A DNA stretch of 64,000 nt from an uncultured Leptolinea sp. (GCA_903828565.1 CAIKMQ010000003.1:1-64000); one strand, 5' to 3'. Positions 46,223 through 55,828 are shown, counted from the first letter of the stretch. A program made the numbers and translations. The notes: generated by a model from the sequence alone, not told the origin.

Positions 46223-47449
46223 TCACGCCGGAGGAACGAAAGGTTCTCCCGCTGCTGCGCCTAACCCGGCAACAGCCCCGCTGGTGAAGGCGAAATGCAA
46301 GTTGTACCCGCCGCATGGGCCGATCACATCCAGCACTTCTCCGGCGAAGTACAGGCCGGGTACCCGCAGCGAAGCCATCGTTTGCGGGTTCACTTCTTCC
46401 ACCGAAACCCCGCCTGAAGAGACCTGGCAGTGTTCAAAACCGCGCGTGCCGGTTACCGTCAATTGGAGGGCCAGCAATTGTCGCAGCAGCGACGCCTGCT
46501 CCTTCTTGGATAACCCGGTACACTGCGCATCTGGTTGGATGCCGGCGCGGTGGAGGATGAAGCCCGCCATTTTGGGTGACAGGATAGATTGCACCAGTAC
46601 ACGCGCTGTGATGCCCGGGTTTCCGCCAGTCAACATGGCGCGGAACCAGGCTTCATGCCGGTGCAGCAGATTTAATTCCAGGGTCATATCCTTCGGGGAG
46701 TAGGTGTATACCAGGTAAGAGAGGTCCATCACTGCCGGGCCGTTCACGCCCCAGGCAGTGAATATCAGGTTGCCGAAAGTCTTCCCCAATGCCACCCCGC
46801 CTTGCATCAATGTGACCTCGGCATCCAGCCGCACACCGGAGATCTCCTGCAAGGCACGCATATCCGCGGTGACCGGAGCAAGGGCGGGATAGACCGGCCG
46901 GATCTGGTGGCCGAGCCGGTGAGCTACTGCAAACAGGCTGCCGTCAGAGCCGAGAGTGGGGTAAGCTTTGCCGCCGCTGGCAAGCACGACACTGTCGACA
47001 AATAGCTCCTCGCGGTGCATAGCAACGGTAAATCCGCCATCCAGCGGACGAATATCGGTCACCAGGCGGCTCAACAGCTTGTGAACACCCAGGGCAGCGA
47101 GCGCGGCATCAAAGGCGTCGGCCACTGCCCGGGCGGATTCGCTCAGCGGGTAGTACCAGCCATCAGCGGTGGCAAAGGTCGGAACGCCGATGGTTTCAAG
47201 AAAATGCAGCAGCTCCTCGCGGGAATACTGCAGCAGCAAGCGGTTCAGCCAGACGGGATTCTCGCAGGCATAACGGACCGCGGCGACATCCGCGTTGGTG
47301 ATATTGCAGCGGCCGGCACCGGTGACCAGTATTTTCCGGCCAACCTGATCGTTGGAATCAAGTATGGTGACCTGCGCGCCGGCATTCGCGGCGTAGCACG
47401 CTGCCATCATTCCGGCCGGGCCGGCTCCAACCACTGCGATCTTGCGCAA
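46223..47449 (-). CDS. NAD(P)/FAD-dependent oxidoreductase, BaiN/HI0933-like
   Basis: 408 aa. FAD-binding GAGPAGMMAACYAA at the N terminus, GAGRCNITN near residue 43 and the C-terminal FAGEVLDVIGPCGGYNLHFA (key residues GEVLD and GGYNL) are hallmarks of the family. Known members reduce unsaturated bile acid or other enone-like substrates; the substrate here is unknown. Its start is one base after the thioesterase stop, so the two are co-transcribed. Confidence 0.93.
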   Translation of the reverse strand: MRKIAVVGAGPAGMMAACYAANAGAQVTILDSNDQVGRKILVTGAGRCNITNADVAAVRYACENPVWLNRLLLQYSREELLHFLETIGVPTFATADGWYYPLSESARAVADAFDAALAALGVHKLLSRLVTDIRPLDGGFTVAMHREELFVDSVVLASGGKAYPTLGSDGSLFAVAHRLGHQIRPVYPALAPVTADMRALQEISGVRLDAEVTLMQGGVALGKTFGNLIFTAWGVNGPAVMDLSYLVYTYSPKDMTLELNLLHRHEAWFRAMLTGGNPGITARVLVQSILSPKMAGFILHRAGIQPDAQCTGLSKKEQASLLRQLLALQLTVTGTRGFEHCQVSSGGVSVEEVNPQTMASLRVPGLYFAGEVLDVIGPCGGYNLHFAFTSGAVAGLGAAAGEPFVPPA

Positions 47450-47450
47450 T

Positions 47451-47864
47451 TTACCTCAGAGCTTTCCCGATCTCGTACAGTTCTTTTTCCTCGTCGGTTT
47501 CAGGCACGATGACCTTGCCGTGCGGCAGGGATTGGCCATTCATGTCCACGTTGATGAAGGTAATATAGCCTTTCACAACCTCATTGCCGCCGACAGTAAG
47601 GGCGATCAGCACAACGATCTTTGTCTTCCCGGTGTAGATGACTTTACTGTCAAACTTTGCCAGGGAACCTTTGGCGACAGGCGCGGTGAAGGTCATGCCG
47701 TGGATCTTCAGGCAGACGATGTTTTCAGGTTTGGTCAGGCTGGCCGCGGCAATAAAGCCGGATTCAACGAACCATTCCGCGGTGCGGCCGGCATACAGGG
47801 TGCCGTGGTGGTTCAGGTCCTCGCTTTTTACGAGGTGACATGCCGTATAGGTAGGTGTACTCAT
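47451..47864 (-). CDS. Acyl-CoA thioesterase, hotdog fold (YciA/BACH-like)
   Basis: 137 aa. The segment DLNHHGTLYAGRTAEWF with the catalytic Asn/Asp-like residues and HGMTFTAPVAKGS are typical of long-chain acyl-CoA thioesterases. GGAGATAAAAA precedes the ATG. It lies upstream of the BaiN-like gene. Confidence 0.88.
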   Translation of the reverse strand: MSTPTYTACHLVKSEDLNHHGTLYAGRTAEWFVESGFIAAASLTKPENIVCLKIHGMTFTAPVAKGSLAKFDSKVIYTGKTKIVVLIALTVGGNEVVKGYITFINVDMNGQSLPHGKVIVPETDEEKELYEIGKALR

Positions 47865-47993
47865 TTTTTATCTCCAGGTAAGAATAGACAGCCCATAGAT
47901 TATACTTCTCAGGATGATGCCAAAGCTCCGGTTTTTCCGAGCATTAATACGCACCCGGTACTGTCATTTGTCGCCTCTTCTTGTTCCATCCGC

Positions 47994-47999
47994 TATAAT
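47994..47999 (+). promoter_or_regulatory. -10 element of add
   Basis: TATAAT lies 31 bp before the ATG at 48031, leaving a short leader with AAAGGA; unlike the leaderless genes, this one has an ordinary leader. Confidence 0.55.
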
Positions 48000-48030
48000 C
48001 ATCCCAATTACTGCTTAATAAAGGATCATT

Positions 48031-49008
48031 ATGCCAGACACCTCCATTATACAGACATCCCTGCCATTGGTGGACCTGCACCGGCATCTGGAAGGAAGCC
48101 TGCGCCTGAGCACCGTGTTGGAGCTTTGCCTGGAACATCACCTGCCGTTGCCGGGGGAAAGCCTGCAAGAGCTGCAGCGTGCCACCTGGATTCATGAACC
48201 CGTGCGTGATATTGTCACCATCTTCCCGAAGTTCGATCTGCTGCGCCAGGTGTTTTTGGATGAAGCCATCATCCGCCGGTCGGTCAGCGAATTCATGCAA
48301 GACGCGGCACGCGAAGGGCTGAGCCATGTGGAATGCCGCTTCAGCCCGTATTTCATGGCGGAGTTGCATGGATTGACAGCCATGAGCGTGACCGGCGCGG
48401 TGGTGGAAGCCTGGCAGGAGGAGCACAATCGTTACCCGATGACATCCAGCCTGATTGTCATTCTGTCGCGTACCTACGGGGCGGAGATCTGCGGGCAAGA
48501 AATGGATTGCGCCCTGGCATACTGCGGACGCGGCGTGGCCGGGGTGGACCTAGCAGGGGATGAGATGCGCCAGCCGGCGCGGAATTTTGAACACCTGTTT
48601 GACAGGGCGCACCAGGCCGGTTTGCGGGTGACGGCGCATGCCGGCGAATTTGCCGGCACAGACAGCATCCGTGAGACTCTGCGCTGCCTGCGGCCCGCCC
48701 GGTTGGGGCACGCCGTGCGCGCGGCGGACGATCCGCGCTTGATGGATGAACTGGCGCAAGCCTGGGTGGCGGTGGAATGCTGCCCCACCAGCAATTACCT
48801 GACCGGAACCATCCCTTCCATGCAGGCGCATCCATTGCCAACATTTTTGAAACACGGTATCTGCGCCACCCTGAATACCGATGACCCGTCGTTGATGGGA
48901 GATCTGACCATCCAACAGGAATACCGCCACGCCGCGGAAGAGATGGGCTTGAACACGCAGCAGCTGGCACAGGTGCAGATCAACGGCGGCACCGCGGCGT
49001 TTGCATGA
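48031..49008 (+). CDS. add: Adenosine deaminase family protein
   Basis: 325 aa. Metal-binding HRHLEGS near residue 17, HAGEFAG near 203 and NTDDPSL near 288 mark the adenosine/adenine deaminase fold. It makes inosine from adenosine and would feed hypoxanthine to hpt after phosphorolysis. Adenine or aminodeoxyfutalosine deaminase activity cannot be excluded. Confidence 0.92.
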   Translation: MPDTSIIQTSLPLVDLHRHLEGSLRLSTVLELCLEHHLPLPGESLQELQRATWIHEPVRDIVTIFPKFDLLRQVFLDEAIIRRSVSEFMQDAAREGLSHVECRFSPYFMAELHGLTAMSVTGAVVEAWQEEHNRYPMTSSLIVILSRTYGAEICGQEMDCALAYCGRGVAGVDLAGDEMRQPARNFEHLFDRAHQAGLRVTAHAGEFAGTDSIRETLRCLRPARLGHAVRAADDPRLMDELAQAWVAVECCPTSNYLTGTIPSMQAHPLPTFLKHGICATLNTDDPSLMGDLTIQQEYRHAAEEMGLNTQQLAQVQINGGTAAFA

Positions 49009-49040
49009 CCTGCCGGGTAGGGGTGAGGTTTCTGTAGGTT

Positions 49041-49093
49041 GGATAGAGTGAAGAGCCTCTGCGCAAGAGATGCCTGGCTCTGCTCAGGGTGAC
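49041..49093. repeat. Gene-less copy C of the dispersed inverted repeat
   Basis: Core AGTGAAGAGCC, then CAAGAGATGCCTGG, then CTCTGCTCAGGGTGAC. The right arm is the reverse complement type of the 17037 arm; the left arm is truncated. An outer GGGTGCGTT at 49106-49114 is shared, inverted, with copy D. Confidence 0.75.
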
Positions 49094-49132
49094 GGTAGTA
49101 AAGCAGGGTGCGTTCCCAACCCACTGGATTTG

Positions 49133-50965
49133 CTAGAACGAATTGTTGTCGTCATCCGATTCCAGCTCGTCTTCGTCCGCTTCCAATTCCACATCATCCA
49201 GGCTGTAGCTCTGGACGGTATCCCCCCAGGTCCTATGCCGGTATTCCAATAACATGGCTGTGATCTCGACCTTCTGTGCTTTAGCGGACCAATCCACCAT
49301 GTCGATGTACTTTTTCAGCGGGATGGTCACGTTCTCCAACAAAAAGGTTAGCATCTCGAGGTTGTAGTCTTTTGCCAACTTCTGGATGGTGAGCCTGGCA
49401 TGCTGGATGAGGAACTGCTCGTAAGCCTGCCTGTATCGTTCGCTCAGTTCATACGGAAAGCGCAGCCGGCAGAGGGCGATCCGGGCTTTATCAAACAGGA
49501 CCTGAATTGGGCTTTCCTCATGATCAGGATACCTTTCAAAGAAGGTGTCATATTCGCTGATGCTCTGCACGGCCCTCAACAATAGCCGGGTCGCCCAGTA
49601 CCCGTATGCTGAGGGGTAGAGTTGGTAATCATCCTCATCATCCTCATCAGCCCTCATTATATCTGCGGGGATGTAGACCCGGCACAGAAATAAGCCGGCT
49701 GTGTCTACGATCTGAAGGTAAACATCGGAAAAGCCATGCTCAGACTCTACTGTTGTTCTTTCCCCTTGCCATAGAGTTACCTCCGCAACGCACCCCCGGG
49801 CGAAATTGTGGCCAACTGTTTGAACCCCCCGGGTAAGTTGAATTGCCACCTTCTGGCTGAACGGGTCGATAATCTCCTGGCCCAGGGAGAAGGCCCAATC
49901 TCCGATACGCGTCACACTATCCGGGATCACCACCGACTGCAGGCTGCGACAGCCAGCGAAGGATTCACCCCATATCCCCGTCACTCCCTCCGGGATCTCT
50001 ACCGACAGCAGGCTGCTGCAGTGCCAGAAGGCACTGCTCCCGATCTTCGTCACCCCTTGCGGGATCACAACCGACTGCAGGCTGCTGCAACCCGAGAAGG
50101 CTTTACTCCCGATCTGCGTCACCCCCTGCGGGATGACCACCGACTGCAGGCTGCTGCAACCATCGAAGGCCTCACTCCCGATCCGAGTCACACCAGCGGG
50201 GATCACCACCGACTGCAGGCTGCTGCAACCAGAGAAGGCCTCACTCCCGATCCGAGTCACACCAGCGGGGATTACGACATTTGATTCGGTACCGCGGTAG
50301 TGTAAAACCTGATGATCCCATATTTGTAGTTCTCCTGGGATCTGATCTAGAAAGGGTGTCTCCGAAAACATTAGCCAGTCAATATCTACCCCACCCGGGA
50401 TCACCACCGACTGCAGGCTGCTGCAGCCGCAGAAGGCTTCGTACCCGATCTCCGTCACACTAACCGGGATCACCACCGACTGCAGGCTGCTGCAGCCAGC
50501 GAAGGCACTGCTCCCGATCTTCGTCACCCCTTGCGGGATCACTACCGACTGCAGGCTGCTGCAGCCAGCCAAAGCTAACTTTCCCAACTCAGTTACCCCC
50601 TGTGGAATTACCACCGATTGCAGGCTGCTGCACCAAGAGAATGCCTCACTCCCGATCTCCGTCACACTATCCGGGATCATTACCGACAGCAGGCTGCTGC
50701 AGTCGCTGAAGGCACTGCTCCCGATCTCCGTCACACTATCCGGGATCACTACCGACTGCAGGCTGCTGCAGTGCCAGAAGGCTTCATCCCCGATCTGGGT
50801 CACACCCTCTGGGATGACGACCGACTGCAGGCTGCTGCAGTGCCAGAAGGCTTCATCCCCGATCCGCGTTACCCCCTCGGGGATCACCACATGAGCGTCA
50901 TTTCCATTGTAGTTTGTTAATATACGCTTACCGTCTCGTTCTTCAATCCGCAGGTTGTCTGTCAT
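49133..50965 (-). CDS. BspA-type leucine-rich-repeat protein (LRR_5), no signal peptide
   Basis: 610 aa. About 13 repeats of 23 residues run from residue 30 to 345, each close to VVIPEGVTxIGxxAFxxCSSLQS, with one interrupted unit (VVIPGGVDIDWLMF then a 40-residue insertion). The 69 bp unit is highly conserved in DNA, so recent expansion or gene conversion is likely. The C-terminal 260 residues are helical and unassigned; the last 20 are very acidic (for example DELESDDDNNSF). No signal peptide, so the protein is probably cytosolic, unlike the surface BspA proteins. Confidence 0.92.
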   Translation of the reverse strand: MTDNLRIEERDGKRILTNYNGNDAHVVIPEGVTRIGDEAFWHCSSLQSVVIPEGVTQIGDEAFWHCSSLQSVVIPDSVTEIGSSAFSDCSSLLSVMIPDSVTEIGSEAFSWCSSLQSVVIPQGVTELGKLALAGCSSLQSVVIPQGVTKIGSSAFAGCSSLQSVVIPVSVTEIGYEAFCGCSSLQSVVIPGGVDIDWLMFSETPFLDQIPGELQIWDHQVLHYRGTESNVVIPAGVTRIGSEAFSGCSSLQSVVIPAGVTRIGSEAFDGCSSLQSVVIPQGVTQIGSKAFSGCSSLQSVVIPQGVTKIGSSAFWHCSSLLSVEIPEGVTGIWGESFAGCRSLQSVVIPDSVTRIGDWAFSLGQEIIDPFSQKVAIQLTRGVQTVGHNFARGCVAEVTLWQGERTTVESEHGFSDVYLQIVDTAGLFLCRVYIPADIMRADEDDEDDYQLYPSAYGYWATRLLLRAVQSISEYDTFFERYPDHEESPIQVLFDKARIALCRLRFPYELSERYRQAYEQFLIQHARLTIQKLAKDYNLEMLTFLLENVTIPLKKYIDMVDWSAKAQKVEITAMLLEYRHRTWGDTVQSYSLDDVELEADEDELESDDDNNSF

Positions 50966-51037
50966 GGTATTCCCTCCTTCTTTATTTTACCTCAACCTCA
51001 TTCGTAAGGTGTGCTTGCAACGCACCCCGCCCCACTT

Positions 51038-51098
51038 GTCACCCTGAGCACAGTGAAGAGCCACTGCAAGAGATGCTTCGCTCTGTTCGGCATAATGA
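51038..51098. repeat. Gene-less copy D of the dispersed inverted repeat
   Basis: GTCACCCTGAGC at 51038-51049, AGTGAAGAGCC, CAAGAGATGC and a decayed right arm ending CATAATGA. The two arms form a degenerate hairpin. AACGCACCC at 51019-51027 is the inverted partner of the outer element of copy C. Confidence 0.75.
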
Positions 51099-51133
51099 TC
51101 CGCCATTCACAAATTCAACCCCATTGTAAATCC

Positions 51134-51172
51134 AAAAAGAAGCAGACCCTGAAGAAACCTTCAGGGTCTGCT
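51134..51172 (-). terminator. Intrinsic terminator of the aldehyde dehydrogenase operon
   Basis: A perfect 13 bp stem AGCAGACCCTGAA/TTCAGGGTCTGCT with a 6 nt loop; the minus strand continues TCTTTTT. Confidence 0.93.
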
Positions 51173-51196
51173 GTATCTATCACCGATGCTCGCGGG

Positions 51197-52582
51197 TTAC
51201 TTGCCGTACTTCTTGAAATGCGGGGCGAAGAGCACTTCCGGGTCGGGGATGACCGGTTCGATGGGGTAAGAAACCCAGGTGGTGTTGATGAAATGCTTCC
51301 AGCCGACGTTCTCGCTGGTGATGTTACCGCCCCAGGTGCCACAGCCCAATGTCATGGTAAAGGGCATGCCGTTCACCCAGTCACCGCTGTTGCCATAACT
51401 TTGAGACTGACGTACCATCATGCGGCTGACCTTGGCTTTGGTGGCCAGTTCCAGGATATGGGCTTCATTGTTCGAGTGGATGCCGCAGGAATGGCCATAA
51501 CCGCTGAAGGCAGTGATGTCAATGACCATCTGCACGGCCTTGTTGAAATCACTGTACTTCCACATAGTAACCACCGGCGAGAGCTTCTCGGCCGAGAACA
51601 TGTCTTCGGAGCCGATATGTTCGCCCAACACCATCAGGAAGGTGGTGCCTTCGGGTACTGGTATGCCGGCTGTTTCTGCGATCACCTTGACGCTTTTACA
51701 AACGATCTTTCCGCTCAGGTGGCTGCCATCCGGCCACATGGCGGCTTTCAATTTGGCGCGGTCTTCACCTGTCACCAGGTAACCACCCTGCTTCTTTAAT
51801 CCGGCCATCAGGCTGTCAAAGATGCTCTCGTGGATGATGACATTGTTCTCTGCGGAGCAGGAGGTGGCGTTGTCAAAGGTCTTGCCCTTGAAGATCTTCA
51901 AAGCCGTCTCATCCACATTGGCTGTCTCATCCACGATGATGGTGGCATTACCGGCACCGACACCGTAAGCCGGTTTGCCGCTGCTGTACGCAACCTGAAC
52001 GATGCCCGCGCCGCCGGTGGCCAACACCAGGTCCACGATCTTCATCAGATCCTGCGAGAGTTCCATGGTGGGTTCTTTGATGTTCTGAACGAGGTCTTCG
52101 GGAGCGCCGACCTTACGCAGGCCTTTGCGCATCTCGTTGCAGATCATCTCGCAGGTGTTCTTGGCGCGCGGATGCGGCGCAAAGATGACCGCATTGCGTC
52201 CCTTTAGGATAGGCAGCCCGTTGCACGGCATGGTGGAGGATGAATTGGTCATGGGGGTAATCGCGCCAATCACACCGACCGGCTTGGCGATCTTCACCAG
52301 GCCTTTGGCTTTGTCTTCTTCGATCACGCCAACCGTCTTCACGCCATCCAGGTCGCGGATCACGCCCAGGGTCTTCTTCTGATGCTTGATCACTTTATCC
52401 TCATACCGACCGAGGCCGGTCTCATCAACGGCCAGGCGGGCGCAGGCTTCTGCAGTTTCGCGTTTGTAAGATTCCCAACCGACAGCCAGGATCATCTCAT
52501 CCACCTGTTCCTGAGACCAGAACTCGATTGCTTTTTGAGCGGCACGAGCCCGCTCCAGCATTTCCATCAGGTTATCTGCCAT
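51197..52582 (-). CDS. CoA-acylating aldehyde dehydrogenase, SucD/SauS-like
   Basis: 461 aa from the ATG at 52582 (GGAGG 6 nt upstream). Segments IKHQKKTLG, KPVGVIGAITP, IFAPHPRAK, ATGGAGIVQVAYSSGKPAYGVG and the Cys-containing TSCSAENNVII match CoA-dependent semialdehyde dehydrogenases such as clostridial succinate-semialdehyde dehydrogenase and sulfoacetaldehyde dehydrogenase. It would turn an aldehyde into an acyl-CoA with NAD(P)H formation, conserving energy as a thioester. Last gene of the cluster. Confidence 0.88.
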   Translation of the reverse strand: MADNLMEMLERARAAQKAIEFWSQEQVDEMILAVGWESYKRETAEACARLAVDETGLGRYEDKVIKHQKKTLGVIRDLDGVKTVGVIEEDKAKGLVKIAKPVGVIGAITPMTNSSSTMPCNGLPILKGRNAVIFAPHPRAKNTCEMICNEMRKGLRKVGAPEDLVQNIKEPTMELSQDLMKIVDLVLATGGAGIVQVAYSSGKPAYGVGAGNATIIVDETANVDETALKIFKGKTFDNATSCSAENNVIIHESIFDSLMAGLKKQGGYLVTGEDRAKLKAAMWPDGSHLSGKIVCKSVKVIAETAGIPVPEGTTFLMVLGEHIGSEDMFSAEKLSPVVTMWKYSDFNKAVQMVIDITAFSGYGHSCGIHSNNEAHILELATKAKVSRMMVRQSQSYGNSGDWVNGMPFTMTLGCGTWGGNITSENVGWKHFINTTWVSYPIEPVIPDPEVLFAPHFKKYGK

Positions 52583-52617
52583 ACCATTCCTCCGAATGTT
52601 TTCAGGTTCAAAAAAAA

Positions 52618-53913
52618 TCAAGACTGTTGGACTGCTGCCGCAAGGGAGCTTTCAAAGATCCCCAGGGCTTCATTCATCTGTTCGCTGGTGACGATCAGCG
52701 GCGGTATCCAGCGGATGATGTTATCCGAGGTGCCGGCTGTCAGCAGCATCATATTGCGGTCCGCGCATTCATGAACTACGGCCTTCGCCAGTTTCTTGTC
52801 CGGCTGGCCGCTGGCATCGCGGAATTCGGTGCTGACCATCAGCCCCAGCCCGCGGACATCCACGATCTGCGGATATTTTTTCCGCAGCTGATCCAGGCCT
52901 GACATCAGCTGCGCGCCGCGCGCGCTGGCATTTTCCAGCATCTTCTCTTCTTTCATGGCTTTGATGGTGGCAACACCGGCGGCAGCGGCGACGGCGTTTC
53001 CGCCGTAAGTGCCGCCATGAGATCCCAACTGCCATTTTTTCATCAGATCAAGCCGTGAAATAACTCCTGAGAGCGGGAGGCCTGAAGCAATACCCTTGGC
53101 TACCGTTATAATATCCGGCACGATGCCAAAATGCTCCTGAGCAAACCAGCGACCGGTGCGCCCCATGCCGGATTGGATCTCATCACATACCAGCAGGATG
53201 CCGTGCTGATCGCACAGCGTCCGCAGACCTTTCATGAAGGAGACGGGGGGAACCACATACCCGCCTTCGCCGAGGACCGGTTCAATGAAGATGGCGGCAG
53301 TGTCTTGCGGGGATGTCTGCGAATTAAGCAGGTTTTCTAATTCATTCAGGCACCAGCGGCTGGTGGTTTCATCATCCCAGCCAAATTTCAGGCTGTACGG
53401 GTAAGGCGCCACAAAGATACCCGGCATCAACGGCTGGTAACCGTTCTTATAAACGGTCTTGGAGGTGGTCATGCTCATGGTGGCTACGGTGCGTCCGTGG
53501 AAAGACCCCTGGAAGACGATCACATTCGTACGGCCGGTGGCGTGACGCGCCAGCTTCAGAGCGCCTTCCACGGCTTCGGCGCCGGAGTTGCTGAAGAAAA
53601 AACCATCCAGAGACGGGTGGACAATGGTGCGCAGCTGTTCCACCAGCTCCAGCATAGGTTTGTGTGTCACCAGGTTCACCTGGCCGTGCAGCAGCAGCCC
53701 TGCCTGCTGGCGTATGGCTTCCACCACCTTTGGATGGCAGTGGCCGGTGTTTGTGACACCGATACCGCAGGCAAAATCGAGCACCTTGCGGCCATCGGTA
53801 GCGTAAAGGTAGGCGCCTTCGGCATGGTCTACGATGATATCTGAGTAATGCGTCCAGACGGGTGATAAGTGGGCAAAATTATCCTGGTAATTGGTCATCT
53901 TGGTGTCATCCAT
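52618..53913 (-). CDS. Class III aminotransferase, GabT-like
   Basis: 431 aa; start uncertain between ATG 53913 and 53898. Motifs: SNSGAEAVEGALKLAR, the substrate-binding FHGRTVATMSMT, DEIQSGMGRTGRWFA and the PLP-binding Lys in ITVAKGIASGLP. It resembles 4-aminobutyrate transaminases, so it may turn GABA or a similar omega-amino acid or diamine into a semialdehyde. It overlaps nothing downstream; the aldehyde dehydrogenase follows 35 bp later. Confidence 0.9.
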   Translation of the reverse strand: MDDTKMTNYQDNFAHLSPVWTHYSDIIVDHAEGAYLYATDGRKVLDFACGIGVTNTGHCHPKVVEAIRQQAGLLLHGQVNLVTHKPMLELVEQLRTIVHPSLDGFFFSNSGAEAVEGALKLARHATGRTNVIVFQGSFHGRTVATMSMTTSKTVYKNGYQPLMPGIFVAPYPYSLKFGWDDETTSRWCLNELENLLNSQTSPQDTAAIFIEPVLGEGGYVVPPVSFMKGLRTLCDQHGILLVCDEIQSGMGRTGRWFAQEHFGIVPDIITVAKGIASGLPLSGVISRLDLMKKWQLGSHGGTYGGNAVAAAAGVATIKAMKEEKMLENASARGAQLMSGLDQLRKKYPQIVDVRGLGLMVSTEFRDASGQPDKKLAKAVVHECADRNMMLLTAGTSDNIIRWIPPLIVTSEQMNEALGIFESSLAAAVQQS

Positions 53914-53926
53914 CCTTTTCGCTAAA

Positions 53927-55828
53927 TTAGGGCGCCACCCATTCCAGCCCAAGCTCTTTCAACTTGGCGGGTGACGGGTTGCCGTTGACCGTCCATCCGA
54001 GGGCGGCATAATACTGTTTCTGAGCAGCTTGCAGGTCCTCCGCGCTGACACCCACGCCAGCGGTCGGGCCTGTGCCAGCCAGGGGGATAAAGAACTTCTC
54101 TGGCAGGGTGTCTTCGCGTGTGGTGAATCCTTCACGGGCGTTGAAGGCGCGCAGCATGTTCAGGCGGCGTTCACCTAGTTTCATTAATTCAGCCACAGTA
54201 ACATCCCAGCCGGTGACAGCCTTGACCATATCCACGGTTTCCTGCGGGCCGTAAAGGGTCCAGGCCGGGCCCCAGACGAACTGGCAGAGTTCTAGCGTAT
54301 CCAGCATACTGTAGAAGATCTGGGTGGTGTAGGCAAAGCGCACTTTTTCCGGCCCGAAATCGCCTGCTGGCAGCACGTTGTTGAAGCCAAGCAGCGCCAG
54401 GCGTCCCATATACAGGTCTGAAGCAATGCCGTCTTCGATCATCCAGTCGTGTTCGCTGGACTGGTGATCCGCGCCGAACGGGTTGACCGCGTAGATCAAT
54501 GCCAGAGACTTCTTGCTCTGGGGCATGTGCATGGGGGCTTCTTCGTTCTTTACGGTCGTCAGGTATTTCCTGGCGGCGGGTCCCCACTTTTCGGCAACCG
54601 CGGCGGAGCCTTTGCCCAGCAGGCGGCCAAATTCGGTCGATTGGTTGACGATCTCATCCAACACCTTCAGAACGGCTGCTGTATTGCCGAAGCGCAGGTC
54701 AATGCCGCCCGTGTCAGCAGTGGAAATGACGCCGTGCTCGAAGCAGTCCATGGCAAAAGCGATGGTTGCGCCGCAGGCGATGGAATCCACGCCATTTTCG
54801 TTGCACACCTGGTGTGCCAGGCAGATTGCCTCCAAGCTGGAAATTCCGCACATCGACCCAAAGGTACCCAGGGTTTCGTATTCAGGGCCGCCGTAAGCCG
54901 GATCGACCAGCATGCCTTCGTATTCGGCTTCCACGACACGCTTGCAGCGTACCGCGCAGGCGTAACAGGTCTCACGTTTTTTGAGGATTCCATCTGCCAT
55001 CGTTTCGCCGGAGATCGCTTCTGCCTGTTCGAACTGAGCTTCGCTGTAATTCCGGGTGGGCAGGGTGCCCATGGCGTTCTGAGGCATGACCACACAGGCT
55101 GTTCCGAGACGGGCAATGCCATCCATGTCAGGGTTTTCAGGTACGAGTTTTGCGCCAGTCTTTGCCAGGGCAGAAAGGGCAGGCGTATCAGCGACTTTGA
55201 GCTGGTTGGTACCGCGCACAACAATAGCTTTCAGGTTCTTGCTGGCCATCACCAGTCCCATACCGGTCCGACCGTTATTCCGGCTGGCCATGTTGATGAT
55301 ACTGGCATAGCGCACACCTTTTTCAGCGGATGGCCCGATCTGCATGACCTGGGCTTTGGCTTCACCGGTCTCTGCTTTCAGGGTTTCATCCACTACTTTC
55401 ACGCCTTTTCCCCACAGGTGAGCCGCATCTCGCAATTCCACTTCGCCATTGTGAATATAGAGGTACACTGGTTTGGGGGATTTGCCGCGCAGGACAATGC
55501 CATCGAAGCCCGCGAACTTCAATTCAGCCGGGAAGAATCCGCCCGCCTGAGAATCGCCGATACCACCGGTCATCGGGCTTTTTGCATTGGCGTTGATGCG
55601 GCTTTGGCCGGAGATGGCAGCCCCCGTCGTTACTGAGCACATCAATGTGAGGATGTTCTCAGGAGAGAGCGGGTCTGTTTTGGCTGGCATTTCTTTCAGG
55701 ATGTAATACAATCCCATCGCGCTGCCGCCCATATAAGTTCGATAAAAAATTTCAGGCGGCGTTTCTGTGGATAATTCCCCCGTGTTCAGGTTGACGTGCA
55801 ATATTTTTCCGATGAAACCGTATGGCAT
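53927..55828 (-). CDS. Aldehyde:ferredoxin oxidoreductase (AOR family)
   Basis: 633 aa, about the family length. The N-terminal GFIGKILHVNLNTG, NANAKSPMTGGIGDSQAGG segment (key residues KSPMTGG) and the CYACAVRCK cysteine cluster near residue 290 are typical; the cofactor is tungsto- or molybdo-bis-pterin plus a 4Fe-4S cluster. It oxidises an aldehyde to an acid using ferredoxin. The stop overlaps the upstream open frame of the aminotransferase. GAGGAGG precedes the ATG. Confidence 0.95.
   Translation of the reverse strand: MPYGFIGKILHVNLNTGELSTETPPEIFYRTYMGGSAMGLYYILKEMPAKTDPLSPENILTLMCSVTTGAAISGQSRINANAKSPMTGGIGDSQAGGFFPAELKFAGFDGIVLRGKSPKPVYLYIHNGEVELRDAAHLWGKGVKVVDETLKAETGEAKAQVMQIGPSAEKGVRYASIINMASRNNGRTGMGLVMASKNLKAIVVRGTNQLKVADTPALSALAKTGAKLVPENPDMDGIARLGTACVVMPQNAMGTLPTRNYSEAQFEQAEAISGETMADGILKKRETCYACAVRCKRVVEAEYEGMLVDPAYGGPEYETLGTFGSMCGISSLEAICLAHQVCNENGVDSIACGATIAFAMDCFEHGVISTADTGGIDLRFGNTAAVLKVLDEIVNQSTEFGRLLGKGSAAVAEKWGPAARKYLTTVKNEEAPMHMPQSKKSLALIYAVNPFGADHQSSEHDWMIEDGIASDLYMGRLALLGFNNVLPAGDFGPEKVRFAYTTQIFYSMLDTLELCQFVWGPAWTLYGPQETVDMVKAVTGWDVTVAELMKLGERRLNMLRAFNAREGFTTREDTLPEKFFIPLAGTGPTAGVGVSAEDLQAAQKQYYAALGWTVNGNPSPAKLKELGLEWVAP

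Noticed and set aside
49808-50284. 158-codon plus-strand frame of repeating Asp-His-Pro-Leu segments
   Set aside because: It is the antisense translation of the LRR repeats and has no start site context.
54449-55636. 395-codon plus-strand open frame antisense to the AOR gene
   Set aside because: The AOR product is a clear full-length family member on the other strand; the antisense frame is a coding-bias shadow with no recognisable domain.
55766-55774. Reverse TTATCCACA inside the AOR gene
   Set aside because: Isolated match in coding sequence.
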